NCBI GenBank assembly: GCA_016271365.2
Contig: CM057453.1
Span: 1,079,375,001-1,079,439,000 of the forward strand
DNA from: Neoceratodus forsteri
Lineage: Eukaryota > Chordata > Ceratodontiformes > Ceratodontidae
Direction: 5' to 3'
DNA: 64,000 nucleotides
The notes under the pieces were generated by a model. The model was given only the letters and a program-made list of their open reading frames with translations, did no database searches and was not told where the DNA came from. Position numbers and translations under genes: made by a program. Within the stretch, counting starts at the first letter, position 1. Each line of letters opens with the position of its first letter. Positions 21,227 through 32,445 of this stretch are shown piece after piece.

Positions 21227-22515
21227 TAATAAACTTACTCATTATACTTTAAATAATACTTTGCTCCAAATTGTGGAAACAGAATTTGATTTGGGTATTA
21301 CTATTACAAATTATATGAAATTTAATATTCATAAATAAAACAATTAAAATGTGTGCAGAATTACAGCTTGTATCTATAAATGTATTAAAAGTCATAAGCT
21401 GAAGTAATTGCATCTTTATATACCAGCCTGGTAAGATCACAGATTGACTATTGTTCCATCTTTTATGCCCAACATCTGTAGGTACTAAAACTGCAATGGA
21501 ACAAGTGCAAGAAGAATGACAAAAATATTCATAATTTGCACAACCATACATATGAGGAAAGACTTATGTCTCTGGGACTATATTCTCCTGAGTATAGGGC
21601 CTTGAGGGACGACTTTGCTGAATTTACAAGGCTTCTAAGGACCCTGCTTTACTTGAACCTTTATGTTTGCAATATACAAATAATGGCAAGAACACTAGAT
21701 CACATAACCTAAAACTGTTAACCAACATTAATCATACAATTAAAGAAATAACTTCCATAACAGATAATTCCTCGAATTTGGAATACTTTGCCTGTAGCTA
21801 TCATTACCAGTTTAGACATAGACAGTTTAAGTGTAACTTGGACCAATACATGGGAAATTTCAAGTCCTGCCGTTGGGTTAATGGCAGGCAGTTCATTAAT
21901 GGGTCTCACCCTTGAACTCATATAATCCTATGAACCTATGAACTCTCAACCGCTCCACTCCTAATATCTCATACCTCTGTTGCTACCAGCTCCCTTCTCT
22001 CAGCCCAAGATTCATTCACCTTTTGCTAAGTTTTCTGTATATTGAGTTCTCTACCTCCCTCCTCCCTCACCTAAGGTGACTGTAGGGGTTGCTCTGATTC
22101 AGGTGACCATGGATTACTGCTTAACCTTCTACCAAGTTCAGTAGCCCTTTTGTTCAGTTCCACTGCCAACTAACATGATGCTTCTAATAAGAACAGTTAG
22201 CTTTCTGGCTTTACGCCCGATACTTTCTCATCCTTTAACAATGAATACTGAGATGACTATACATAATCTCACAACCATAAAAATGATAATACTATACTGC
22301 ATAACCAACATGGCCCCAAATCAGCCTTCACTCTGGTGCAAGAAACCTTCTGCAATATTCCACTGCACCCCTTTTTCACAATAAAGGGCATCACGTGTAT
22401 CCTCCCCCACCACTCACTTAATTGATAATTACCAATACTACAGTTAAGCTTTGCAAATCCAAAAAAACTTAAAAGGTTGCAGATATTAGTGAACCTAAAG
22501 TGGCAGGCTATATGA

Positions 22516-23330
22516 ATGGCTTGGCTACTCTTGCTTTTCTTTGGGACTATCCACCCCAACCCTAGCCCCATAACTTGCTCTACAGCTCTATCCAGAAACC
22601 ATAGCTGCCTCACTCTAAACTTCATTAATATTTGCAGCCTCCTGGCAAAACTTGACTTCTTACAAGTCTGGATTACCCAACACCTGCCTGATATTCTATC
22701 AGTTGTTGAAACCTGGCTGAATCCGAGGTTTGTGGACAAGGTAATTCAACTACCAGGCTGCACATCATTCAGACTTAATAGGGTTGGCAAGCATGGGGGT
22801 GGCTGTGTTCTCTACTTAAAAGAACACCTCCAAGGTCAAATGTTACCCCCATTGCTAGCTGCTGTAACATCCAACTCCAAGTGATAAAAGTTCTACTAGG
22901 TACTAATGGTAAAGCATTAGCCATGGTATTAGTATATATCCCCCCAAGGACCAAACGAGCAGCTTTACAATTATCCACAACTTCCTGTCTGACCATCGTC
23001 AGAATGTGGAACTAGACATAATGGGTGACTTTAACATCAACTGGTCATCCCCAGAAGCAGGTCCATTTAAAGTTACTCTATCCACTCTCAACATGGCTCA
23101 ATTAGTAAACTCTCCACTGGATAAATTCCGCACAGGACGTGTTTACTAAATGACTGGGTCATCAATAACTGGACAGAGAGAATAACTAGAACAATAGTCC
23201 TCCTGGATTCCTTAGTGACCATTCACCTATCCTCTGCAGCTGGTCAAATAAGTCCCCAAGGTTTCAATAAAACTGTCACCAACAGACTGTTGAAGAAGGA
23301 GAAACTAGGAGTCCTTTAAAACACCTAAGA
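22516..23330 (+). pseudogene. L2 endonuclease, start of ORF2 visible
   Basis: A frame opens with FGTIHPNPSP, close to the DVHPNPGP block that precedes the endonuclease in many L2 and CR1 ORF2 proteins. It continues LNFINICSLLAKLDFLQ and ILSVVETWL (Asn and Glu blocks), then RVGKHGGGCVLYLKEH. The frame breaks near 22884. MGDFNINWSSPEAG follows at about 23021 in another frame. This marks the 5' end of ORF2 in the L2 that spans 19577-33098. Confidence 0.88.
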
Positions 23331-24059
23331 CTCCAAGACTGGAGCTTCATAGACACAGCAGAAGATGTTGATTCTGCACTTGAAGGATTCATGCACAAAT
23401 TTAATAAGTCCTGCTATATATTTGCCCCTTCACTAAACATAAGATCCGGACTCCAATAACTCTTGGATCTCTCCCCAGCTCTTAAAATTGATGAAACACA
23501 GAGACAAACTGTAAGTAAAGCAAAAAGTAGGCTCACCTGCTGATCTGTAGAAATATAAAGCAGCCAGGAACAGCTGCAAGTGGGCAATTCAGAAGGCCAA
23601 AAGCCAACATTTTAGAACTGAGTTGACAAGTCCTGGGAAAACTGCCATAGGTTCTGGAATAATGTTAAAATGCTGTCAGGGTAAGCCAAATAAGACCCCA
23701 CCTCCATATTAAATGTTGAAGGTACTCAACCAAGGATCCTGATATTATCGCAATACATCTAATAAGGCATTCACTGACCTCAGCGGTGTCCTGCCTCCTG
23801 ATTTCCTACAACCCTCGAATGATGGCAATCTTACATGTGTCCCACCCTTGCTCTCAACCCCCCTTCTACTTAAAGTTATCACCCCAGCCAAGGCCAAAAG
23901 TACCTTTCTAAAGTGCTTAGCAAGTCCAGAGCCAGCAGTAATACACTTGATCTCAAGCTTGATGAGCTCACCCTTGATATTATTCTCATTCCCCTTATCA
24001 AAATGATAAATGTATAGTATCCTTTACCTCGGGTAAATTTCCTCGACTGGAAATCCACG

Positions 24060-24745
24060 GTGGTTACACCTATCTACAAACATGGTGCTAGAACCATCCT
24101 TTCAAATCATAGGACAATAGCAATACTTCCCCCTCTCTCTAAAGTGCTTGAATGCATAGTTTCTGATCAATTAACAGACCACCTAGACAAATACCAAGTG
24201 CAGTATCAACAGCAACATGACTTCCAGAAGCAGCATAGTGCCACTACCTCACTAGTTGAATTTACTGGATACATTCACAATGCATTAGACCAAGGGATCT
24301 TGGTGGGGGCAACTTATAAAAACCTCATCAAGGCCTTCAACACCATTAACCATGAACTGCTTCTGAGCCAATTATCCCTTATGGGCCTCTCTGCTGAGTC
24401 AGTTGCATGGTTCAGGAGCTACCTCTCAGGGGGAAAGCAAAAAGTAAAAATCCAAAATGTCCTCTCTGAAAGCCGGCCTGTTACAACAGGGGTGCCCCAA
24501 GGTTCTATTCTTGGTCCCTTAATCTTTAGTTTGTTCCTTAACCACCTCCCACTGACTGTACAAGACAATGTATTATTGTACAAAGATGACACAGTGCTTT
24601 ATTCAAGCCACTCTGACCCTACTGAGCTAGAAAGTAAAATTCAGTCTAATTTCTCCACAGCAGAACAATGGTTCCTTAAATCCAAATTACTATTAAATTA
24701 CAAAAAGACAAAAACCATGGTATTTGCTTCTGCTCATAACAGACA
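24060..24745 (+). pseudogene. L2 reverse transcriptase with YKDD at the active site
   Basis: A continuous frame from MVTPIYKHG (fingers) through NHRTIAILPPLSKVLECI, HSATTSLVEFTGYIHNALDQ, NLIKAFNTINHELLL (motif A, where the usual DLTKAFDT has lost both Asp) and TTGVPQGSILGPLIFSLFLN (motif B). The catalytic box at 24579-24590 reads YKDD instead of YADD. The frame then runs into an inserted L2 and ends at 24989 by read-through of guest sequence. True L2 sequence stops at about 24745 (SAHNRHD) and resumes at 28022. Confidence 0.92.
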
Positions 24746-24746
24746 T

Positions 24747-25031
24747 GATGTCCTTGGACTAGTGGAGCCTGGCTCTCTAAATCTACCCCAGACTCATTCA
24801 TCTCCATTCCTGAATACTCCCTCTTCAGACAGGGTTGGAAGGTGGGGTAGTGGTTGCACAGTATTCTTGCACGACACCTTACTTGACATCATTGGACTAG
24901 TGGAGACCTCGCTGTCCAAATCCACCCCAGACTCTTTCATCTTCATCCCTGGATACTCCCTCTTCAGAGAAGACAGGATTGGAAGGTGAGGTGGTGGCTG
25001 CACAGTATTCTTGGTCAACATCTTACTTGGC
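24747..25031 (+). repeat. Tandem duplication within L2 endonuclease
   Basis: Two head-to-tail copies of about 139 and 147 bp (24747-24885 and 24885-25031) both encode LGLVE, TPDSFIFIPGYSLFRxDR-type sequence and the GGxAVFLHD block. They are roughly 85% alike by eye. The first lies at the 5' junction of the inserted L2. Confidence 0.85.
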
Positions 25032-25501
25032 CAGCCCATTACCCCACCAAAACTAGACCACAGGGCCCAAGCTATGTCCATAAAACACCCCGGACACCTC
25101 GAGGGCACCCTTATCATTACAGCAGCCTACATCTCCCCATGGAAACAATACTCTGCACTCTTCTCCCTCATGGAATACTTCACCAGCCTCCCCACAAGTT
25201 TGAGCACATCCTAATGGGTGACCTCAACATAAACTGGCTCGCCAGCTCTGCTGCCTCAGCCAAGAATACTCTTGCAGCTCTGGACCTCTCCCAAGTGATA
25301 ATGCAGCCCACTAGGTGCAACCCCTCTACTGGCATGCACACCCTACTGGACATCGTCTTGTCCAACCTACCCCACAGAATCATGGACATCCAGATCTTAC
25401 CTAACACCCTCAGCGACCACTCCCCAGTGATCTTCACATGGTCCAGTAGACTACCCAAGCCCACACCTAAAGTCAGTCAGACGACAACTCCACCCAGGTA
25501 A
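24986..25501 (+). pseudogene. L2 endonuclease C-terminal two-thirds
   Basis: In the inserted L2, this frame includes HILMGDLNINWLASSAASAK (GDFN box as GDLN), LDIVLSNLP and TLSDHSPVIFTWSS (SDH box with catalytic Asp and His). The N-terminal part is displaced by the duplication just upstream. The domain is the best preserved endonuclease half in the window, but no start or complete fold remains. Confidence 0.88.
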
Positions 25502-28035
25502 TGTCACCAAGTTCAAACAGCATCTTGCCCAGTGGGACTGGTCCCCAATATACTTTGCCCCCAGCATTGATGCTGCTCTTGACTACTTCACCAGCTCATT
25601 CAACCAGGCCTGTGACATCTTTGTCCCACTCAGAAGGACCCACACTAAAAACACAATGCCCCCTGGATTACCCCATCCCTCCTCTCTCTACTAAATAAAA
25701 AAGACAATCTCTGGCACAAAGCCAGTGACTCCAACTGACTAGCTGACATACAGGCGTACTGAGCTGAATGAAATAAGTGCACCTGGGCCATTCAAAAGGC
25801 AAAAGCTGAATTCTACAGATCTACTCTGTCTCTAACCACCTCCTGGCGGTCATCCCATAGGTTTTGGGATAACATCAAGCTTCTAAATGGCAAATCCCAG
25901 GCTTCCCCTCTCAGCTTGCCCTCAATGACACCATCATCACCAACCCGAAGTGTATAGCAGACAGTCTCAACACAGCCTTCACTGACCTAAGCTTGGTGCT
26001 CCCCAACAACCTTTTTGACTCTATAACAAGCTCCCAACCACCCACTGTGTCCCAACCCACTTTCTACCTATGAACAATAACTCCTCGGGAAGCCAAGCCA
26101 TACCTAACCAAAGCCCTCAATGGGTCAGCCCCTAAATGACCCCATGGACTAAGACTACTCCGACTGGCCTTGAATGTGCTGGCTCCACCCCTAACTGGCT
26201 TGATCAACCAATCCCTTTGTCTTGGACAGTTCACAAGTGGCTGGAAGACTTCAGTAATAACTCCCATTCACAAAGGTGGGGACAACCTATCTCCAGGAAC
26301 TACTGACCAAACTTTACCCCCAAAGCCCTGGAAAAGGTAGTGGTGGACCAATTCGCCACCTACATTGTAACCCTGCAAGGAGCAGCACAGTTTCCACCCA
26401 GGCCATAATACCACCTTGGCACTCCTAAAGTTTTCTAATGTCCTCCATGGCACGCTCGACAAAGGCAAGCTAGCTGGAGCCGTGTTTATAGACCTATCCA
26501 AGGCCTTCAATACAGTCAGTCACCCCCTCCTCTTTGACTTCCTCCAGCAACTAGGTTTCTCACAGGGCCCCTAAGCTTGGTTCTACAAACTACCTATCCT
26601 CTAGAACACAATGCATCAAGATCAATACGACACTCTCCAGTACCCACCCCATTCGATCATGGTCCCACAGGTCCATCCTGGGTCCGTACTTTTCAGTTTA
26701 TTCATCAATGCACTATCAAACTCATGTGAAGACAAGGTCCTACTCTATGCAGAGATTATGCCGTACTCTGTGCAACCCACACAAACCCCATCAGTCTGCA
26801 GACCTCCCATCAGCACTCTTTTAGCCTGACCGAGCACTAGTTCATGGACCATAGATTTATTTTGAACCTGAGGAAAAACCAAGGCCATGATGTTTGCCCA
26901 TCACCAACATAAACTAAGAAACTCCCCACTGTGGCTCCTCTCCAGCTCCCTCCAACCCATTGAGCATGTCACCTCCTATACATACTTAGGCATACCTTTT
27001 GACCCAGCCCTCACTCCCCACACTTACAATGATGCTCTCACATCTGCGGCTGATATACGCGTTGGCCTCCTCTACCATGACAGAGACTGCCTACCCCCCC
27101 GAAGATCTCCATCTAGCCATCACTTCATCAGTACTATTGCTAATCGATTACAGCCTAATGATCTACGTGGCTGCGGATGCCACCACTCTCAACAAAATTA
27201 AAGTGTCCATCAACAAGGCATGCAGGTTCCTGTCCGGTGCAGACTGGCTAACCCACTCCTGAACCCTCTACTACCTCACTCAAATACTCAGCTTTGAGGA
27301 AAGGCTACTATACCAGTCCTGACTTATGGCCCAGAAGACCCTCCCTGGACTAACGGCACTGGGAATTTCATCTTCCCTCCACCTTTTGACCTCCACCGTC
27401 TCCACCTGCAGAACCGATAAGCCGTCCCTAGCACTCCCACAGGTAAGAACCTCCTTAACACAAAGGTCTTCTCATAGGACCCCATCCTGGTTCAGCTCCC
27501 TCCTGCAAGTGTCAGCAGCCTCCCTAAATTGGTGCACTCAAATTGCCCTCAGGAACCATACTCACAACCTGCACCTGTCATTGCCCACAGCAGTGAACTG
27601 CCAGCCACTGGGCCACCACGGACCAAGAATGGTATCTAGTACCAAAATTGCAACTTAGACAAAGTCATTCCTAGACTGCCTGAATTTTTCTTGCATAGCA
27701 ATGTTTCTCTCCACTCCAACATGAAAATTCCTAGGAAACCACTGTACTGGCTACTCCAAAGGCTTAGCTAAATCATTATATAGACCACTGCTTTCTCTCA
27801 CTGCCTCTTGTATTTTTTCCCTATCTCACATTACAGTTCCCATGTATAAAATGCTGTAACTTATGAACTGTATGTAGCAACAGAGTGAATGTATGTATGT
27901 ATGTCATGTTTTTTACCCTGCTGTATCTAAATGTGTGTATTTATGACATGGAGCCTTTGGAAATGAGTCTCTGACTCAAAGGGTTGTAATTCCAATCTCT
28001 AACAAATAAATAAATAAATAAAGACATAAGTCCTT

Positions 28036-28712
28036 CCAACTACAAATACACAACAATCTTAATTCCCCCCTTGAAATGGTACAAAACTTCAAATATCTTG
28101 GAGTAACATTAGACAGCACACTGTCGTATACTCAACATATTGATCTGGTAGGCAGGACAGCAAACGCTAAACTGGACCTGTTCTACAGAAATAAAAATTG
28201 CCTAACCAATGAAGAGCTAAAATTTGTGGCTACAAGCTCTGTGCTGTCAAACATTGATTACAGCCTAGTGGTATATGGAGCCTGCAACTCCCACGTCCCT
28301 CAAACGGATCAAGACGACTCTTAACAAGGCCTGTCGGCTTGTACTGGGCGCTAACTGGCTGACCTACTCATATAAATCGTATGCACAGTCAGGTTGGCTT
28401 AACTTGAAAAGTAGAATACAATATCAAATCTGCCTTCTGGCCAAGAAATCCACCCTTGGGCTTTCTCCCCTGGGAGTTCAGAACCTACTAAGCCTACCTA
28501 ACTCCACCAGAAGTACTAGGGGCATGAATAACCAGTCACTAAAGGTCACTTTCCGCCAAACCTCACAAGGCCAGCGGCCTTTTGAATACCATGCACCTCT
28601 CTGGCTAAACTTTCTCTGTGAAGATGTACAGAAGGAAAACAAGCCTGGACCATTTAAAACTAAACTTTATGTGCTACTTGCATCTACCAGTGGCTGTGAC
28701 TGCTGGACCTAA
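28036..28712 (+). pseudogene. L2 ORF2 C-terminal region, resumed after insertion
   Basis: This is the continuation of the RT frame that stops at 24745: FKYLGVTLDSTLSYTQHI, LDLFYRNKNCLTNEELKFVA and NIDYSLVVYGA, then after one shift KTTLNKACRLVLGANWLTYS, SRIQYQICLLAKK and a terminal SGCDCWT. The same blocks occur in the same order at 56150-57436. Frames 28076-28324 and 28275-28712 are therefore one gene broken by a single shift near 28300. Confidence 0.9.
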
Positions 28713-29061
28713 TATCTTACATTACCTCCTTATCTAGTTTATCAAGCTTCACAATTCACTTAATTATAGCTACTTCCGGTCTCATAGCATAGAAACATAG
28801 ACTTTGACAGCAGCTAAGGACTGCTTGGCCCACCTAGTCTGCCCATTTCCCTACCTATTGGATAAGCTGCAGATCCTAGTTAACCAACAGCTTACATCTT
28901 CCTACCCCCACCAGAATTGCCTTATGTCTCTCCCATGCTTTCTTGAACTCCCCCAGTTTTTGACCCCACAACCACCTCAGGAAGGCCATTCCATGCGTCC
29001 ACCACCCTCTCTGTGAAAAAATATTTTCTCACATTTCCCCTGAGCCGTCCCCCCTCTATCT

Positions 29062-30548
29062 TCAGATTGTGTCCCCTTGTTCTTGGACATCTCTTTTTCT
29101 GAAAAATGCTGCCCTCTGGACTTTGTTGATTCCCTTGAGGTACCTGAAAGTTTCCATCACGTCTCCCCTCTCACTTCTTTCCTCAAGGGTATACATATTA
29201 AGCTCTTTTAGTCTCTCTTTGTATGGCTTCTGTTGCAGACACTGCACCATTTTAGTTCCCCTCCTCTGGACAGCCTCCATCCTGTCTATGTCCTTGTAGA
29301 GATGGGGTCTCCAGAACCACACACAGTACTCCGGATGGGGTCTCACCAACTGTCTGTACAGAGGGATAACAACTTCCTGTTTTCTACTGGTGATACCTCT
29401 CCCTATATATCCCCATATCCCCCCAGCTATCCTTATGCCTTCTCACAATGCATGCTTACCTTTAGGTCATCTGATATGACTACCCCCAAGTCCCTTTCCA
29501 TTTTTGTTGTTGTTAATAACCCCCCCCCCACATTGTGTACTCATCCCTTGGTTTTTGTTTCCCAGATGCATTACTTTGCATTTCTTTGCACTGAATCTAA
29601 ACTGTCATACTTTTGACCATTCATCCAACCTTGCCAAGTTCCTTCTCATTCTTTCCACCCCCCCTTGTGTACTAACCCTGTTGTAGATCTTTGTGTCATC
29701 TGTAAGGCATTCTTTTCCTTCCAGTCCCTCTGCAATGTCATTTATAAAGACATTAAAAGGACCGACCCAGTACTGAACCCTGTGGTACCCCACTAGTAAC
29801 CCCTTTATTTGGAGTGGACTCCATTTAATATTAACCTCTGTGTCTTGTTGTTCAACCAATTTACCCAGGATACCACCCTGGGACCCACTCCCAGGCTGGC
29901 TAGTTTGTTTATTAATCTTTTGTGGGACTGTGTCAAACGTCTTGCTAAAGTCTAGCTAGGCCATGTCCACAGCCTCCCTGGTCTACTACTTTGGTCTCCC
30001 AGTCAAATAAATCTATTTGATTCAGCTGACATGACCTTCCTGCTGTGAATCTATGCTGCCTTGGGTCCTATGACAGGTTCACCTCTAGGTGTTCAACAAT
30101 TCTTTCTTTTGAAGTGATTCCATAATTTTCCCTACCACTGAGGTCAAGCTAACAGGTCTGTAGTTTCTGCATCTGTCTTGCTACCACTTTTGTGAAGGGG
30201 AATCACATCTGCCCTCCTCCAGTCCTTAGATATCACACCATCCTCCCATTATTTGTTAAAAAGGGTAGTCAGTGGTGTCACTAGTTCTCCCCTTAGTATT
30301 TTTAGAATTCTGGGGTGAATCCCGTCAGGCCCCATTGCTTTGTCCACCTTCAGTTTTAGTTCTTTCAGAACCTTTTCTTCTGTGAATGGACTGGTGTCAA
30401 TCCCCCTATCCAGAGTGCTTCTATTGATTGGATAAGGTACCTCCCCCTCCTCTTCTTTTGTGAATACTGAGCAGAAGTATTCATTCAGTATCCCTGCTTT
30501 TTCACTGTCCCTCTCTGCCCACCCACCCTCCCATTTATTAAGCCTCAC
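29062..30548 (-). pseudogene. CR1 reverse transcriptase and C-terminus, broken
   Basis: 30249-30548: linker with ILNEYFCSVFTKEEEGE and DKAMGPDGIHPRILK. Around 29930-30060: RT motif A region, shifted. 29605-29859: motif B to C, where the QGSVLGP block is damaged (VQYWVGPFNVFINDIAEGLE) and the FADD position reads LTDDTKIYN. 29062-29349: PHPEYCVWFWRPHLYKDIDR and LKELNMYTLEERSERGDVME. Order and spacing match one ORF2 broken by several indels. Confidence 0.9.
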
Positions 30549-30636
30549 TATCCCTCCCTTGGTCTTTCTTCGCTCCCTAATGTACCTAGAAAAGGTTTAA
30601 TTCCCCTTCTTAAATGAGTAGGCGATCTTTTCCAAA

Positions 30637-31053
30637 GTTCTCTGCAGTGTTGGGTAAGTTACTTTTTCTATTACTTTCTTTTACTTTTGGAAACTTGTCT
30701 CAGAAAGCTCTGTGCAGTCACTAGCAAGGAAGGAGAAGTACAAGAATAAGTAATACACCTTGCAGTTATAATTACTTATGTCTTTTTATACAAAAGAAAT
30801 ACGTAACTGTAACTGATTACATTTATTTGAAAGTAACTAGTAACTAACCTATTACTTTTAAATATTGTAATCTGTTACAGTTATTTGTTATTTTTGTATT
30901 GTTTTTGTATAAAAAAAAATAAGTAACTATAATTGTAAGGTGCATTACTTTCTAGTACTTTCCATCCTTGCTAGTAATTTCAGAGCTCCTGAACACGCCA
31001 CAAACGTAATAGAAAAGTAATAGAAAAGTAACTTACCCAACATTGGTTCTCTG
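30637..31053. mobile_element. hAT-type MITE, near-palindromic, 8-bp target duplication
   Basis: The 8-mer GTTCTCTG flanks a 401-bp insert (copies at 30637-30644 and 31046-31053; element 30645-31045). The termini are inverted repeats: it begins CAGTGTTGGGTAAGTTACTT and ends AAGTAACTTACCCAACATTG. The inverted similarity continues far inward (for example CTAGCAAGGA in both arms), so the whole element is a fold-back. An 8-bp duplication with CAGTGTTGGG-type ends is characteristic of hAT non-autonomous elements. No ORF is present. Confidence 0.93.
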
Positions 31054-31102
31054 TCCTGTTCTTTCTGTGTTCCTTATACTTCCTGAATGCTATCTTTTTC
31101 TC

Positions 31103-31976
31103 CTAACCTTCTCCCCACCTCTTTTGAGAACCATAGAGGTTTTTTCTTTCATTTTGATTTATTTGCTTCACACTAAGGTTTGTTGCCTCTGTGATGGCAG
31201 TTTTAATGTTTCCCCATTGTTCCTCCACTCCTCCTTCTTGCCTGTTTGCTAGTGTTTTTCTGAGGCACTCTCCCATTTTGACAAAGTCAGCCCTCCTAAA
31301 GTCCAGTACCCTCACTTTTGTATGGCTTGACACTGCAGCTGTGTTTATCGTGAACCACACTGTTTGGTGGTCACTTGTTCCCAGATGGCTACCCACTTCT
31401 AGATCTGAGATCCTCTCTCCGTCCCTTTTGAAAGTACCAGGTCTAAGACTTCTCCCTCCTGAGTGGGTTCCAACACTAACTGTCTGAGGCATGCCCCCTG
31501 TAGGGCATCGAGAATGACCCTGCTCTTGGATGTGGCTGTAGCAAACGTGCCCAGTTAACATGTGGCATATTCAGGTCCCCCATTAACAATATCTCCTCTT
31601 TTTATGTCATCCTATGGATGCCTTCTATCCTTTCCTTGTCCATTTCCTCCCCTTGAGATGGGGGTCTGTATACAACCCCTGTGTGGATTGTGGTGCCATT
31701 TCTGCTCTCCAGGGTGACCCACAGTGCCTCCTCTCCTACCTGTTTACCCTTTAGTCCCATTGCTTTGATCCCTTCCCTTATGTAGAGAGCTACTCCTCCA
31801 CCTCTTCTACCCTCCCTGTCCCTCCTGTAGATTGTGTACCCTGGTATGTTGACATCCCAGTCATGGTTCTGTGTGGACCATATTTCTGTGACTGCCACAA
31901 TATCCAGGCATCCCTCTTCAATCAATGCCACCAGTTCAGGGAGCTTGTTAGCTAGACTACGGGCATTGGTACTCAT
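31103..31976 (-). pseudogene. CR1 endonuclease, two frames
   Basis: The N-terminal half at 31602-31976 has STNARSLANKLPELVALIEE, DIVAVTEIWSTQNHDWDVNI, GRRGGGVALYIREGIKAM and HTGVVYRPPSQGEEMD. The C-terminal half at 31103-31561 has SHLGTSDHQTVWFTI (SDH box) and the linker ending in TEATNLSVKQINQNERK. A shift near 31560-31600, around the GDFN block, divides them. This is the most complete CR1 endonuclease in the window. Confidence 0.92.
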
Positions 31977-32445
31977 TACCCTCCATTTTTTGATGGCCTT
32001 ACCCCTTTTTGCACCATGTCTGCCCTTACTGCCTTTGCCTTTTTCTCCATTTACTCCTGCCTCTCTCTCTATCGACTTCTCTGTCTTGGTGTTTACCTCA
32101 CTAACTACCCTTGATTTTTGTGGGGGCTAGGATTTCCTGCTCCTTTTAGTGCCCCCCTGGCTAGTTTAAATGCTTGCCAATGAATCATTTCAACCTATCA
32201 CCTAGGATCCTGGTTCCCTCCTGAACCGATGCAGACCATCTTGCCAGGATAGGCCTCCATCCCTCCAAGTGGACTCCCAGTCCTCAATGAAGACAAAACC
32301 CTGAGCTCTGCACCAGTTTTTCAACCACTGATTGAATCCTATGGTGTGGAGCACCTAGCCTCACCTATGCCATAGTAAGACAGCACCTCCAAGAAGATTA
32401 CCATGCATGCTACTTGTCTAAGACCCCTCCCCAACTCTTCCCTTA

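Larger units (their letters stand above)
20085..21949 (+). mobile_element. CR1 LINE copy inside an L2 5' UTR
   Basis: RT sequence begins near 20110 (SSAEPDNIPLNFLKRLTTEL) and GNYGP near 20300 precedes an insert. It resumes as LISLTSCVGKLMESLLLQK at 20604 and continues with YGFTHGRSCQNNLINFF, VIYLEYEKAFDTVSH (motif A region, with the usual DFS changed to EYE) and TCGVPQGTVLGPVLSN. The catalytic YADD is intact in NKYADDSKIG (about 21070). The 3' terminus is the duplicated CCTATGAACCTATGAAC ending at 21949. Several stops make it inactive. Confidence 0.87.
24741..28035 (+). mobile_element. L2 LINE inserted in the RT of another L2, with target duplication
   Basis: The guest is about 24756-28021. 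Flanking repeats are AGACATGATGTCCTT (24741-24755) and AGACATAAGTCCTT (28022-28035). The guest is 5'-truncated in the endonuclease, where a segment is present twice. It then covers EN (GDLNINWLASS, TLSDHSPVIF), linker, RT and C-terminal region. Its 3' UTR ends GAGTCTCTGACTCAAAGGG and an AAAT tail at 27998-28021. RT motif A is VFIDLSKAFNTVSH (about 26485-26525) and the catalytic box is YAEI (26745-26756), so it is dead. Confidence 0.88.
28787..32445 (-). mobile_element. CR1 LINE copy, nearly complete ORF2, split by hAT MITE
   Basis: The 3' terminus at 28787 is the short repeat seen as CATAGAAACATAG on the plus strand. Toward higher coordinates lie the ORF2 C-terminus (29062-29349), RT (29605-30548), an inserted MITE (30645-31045), endonuclease (31103-31976) and the last part of ORF1 (32160-32445). 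The subfamily is the same as, or close to, the copy at 41975-46085, which it resembles through the ORF1/ORF2 junction (AAATGCTTGCCAATG against AAATGCTTGTCAATG). It is inactivated by many shifts. Confidence 0.9.

Noticed and set aside
31046..31053. Treating 30645-31045 as part of the CR1
   Set aside because: The exact 8-bp duplication and inverted termini show that it is a separate insertion.
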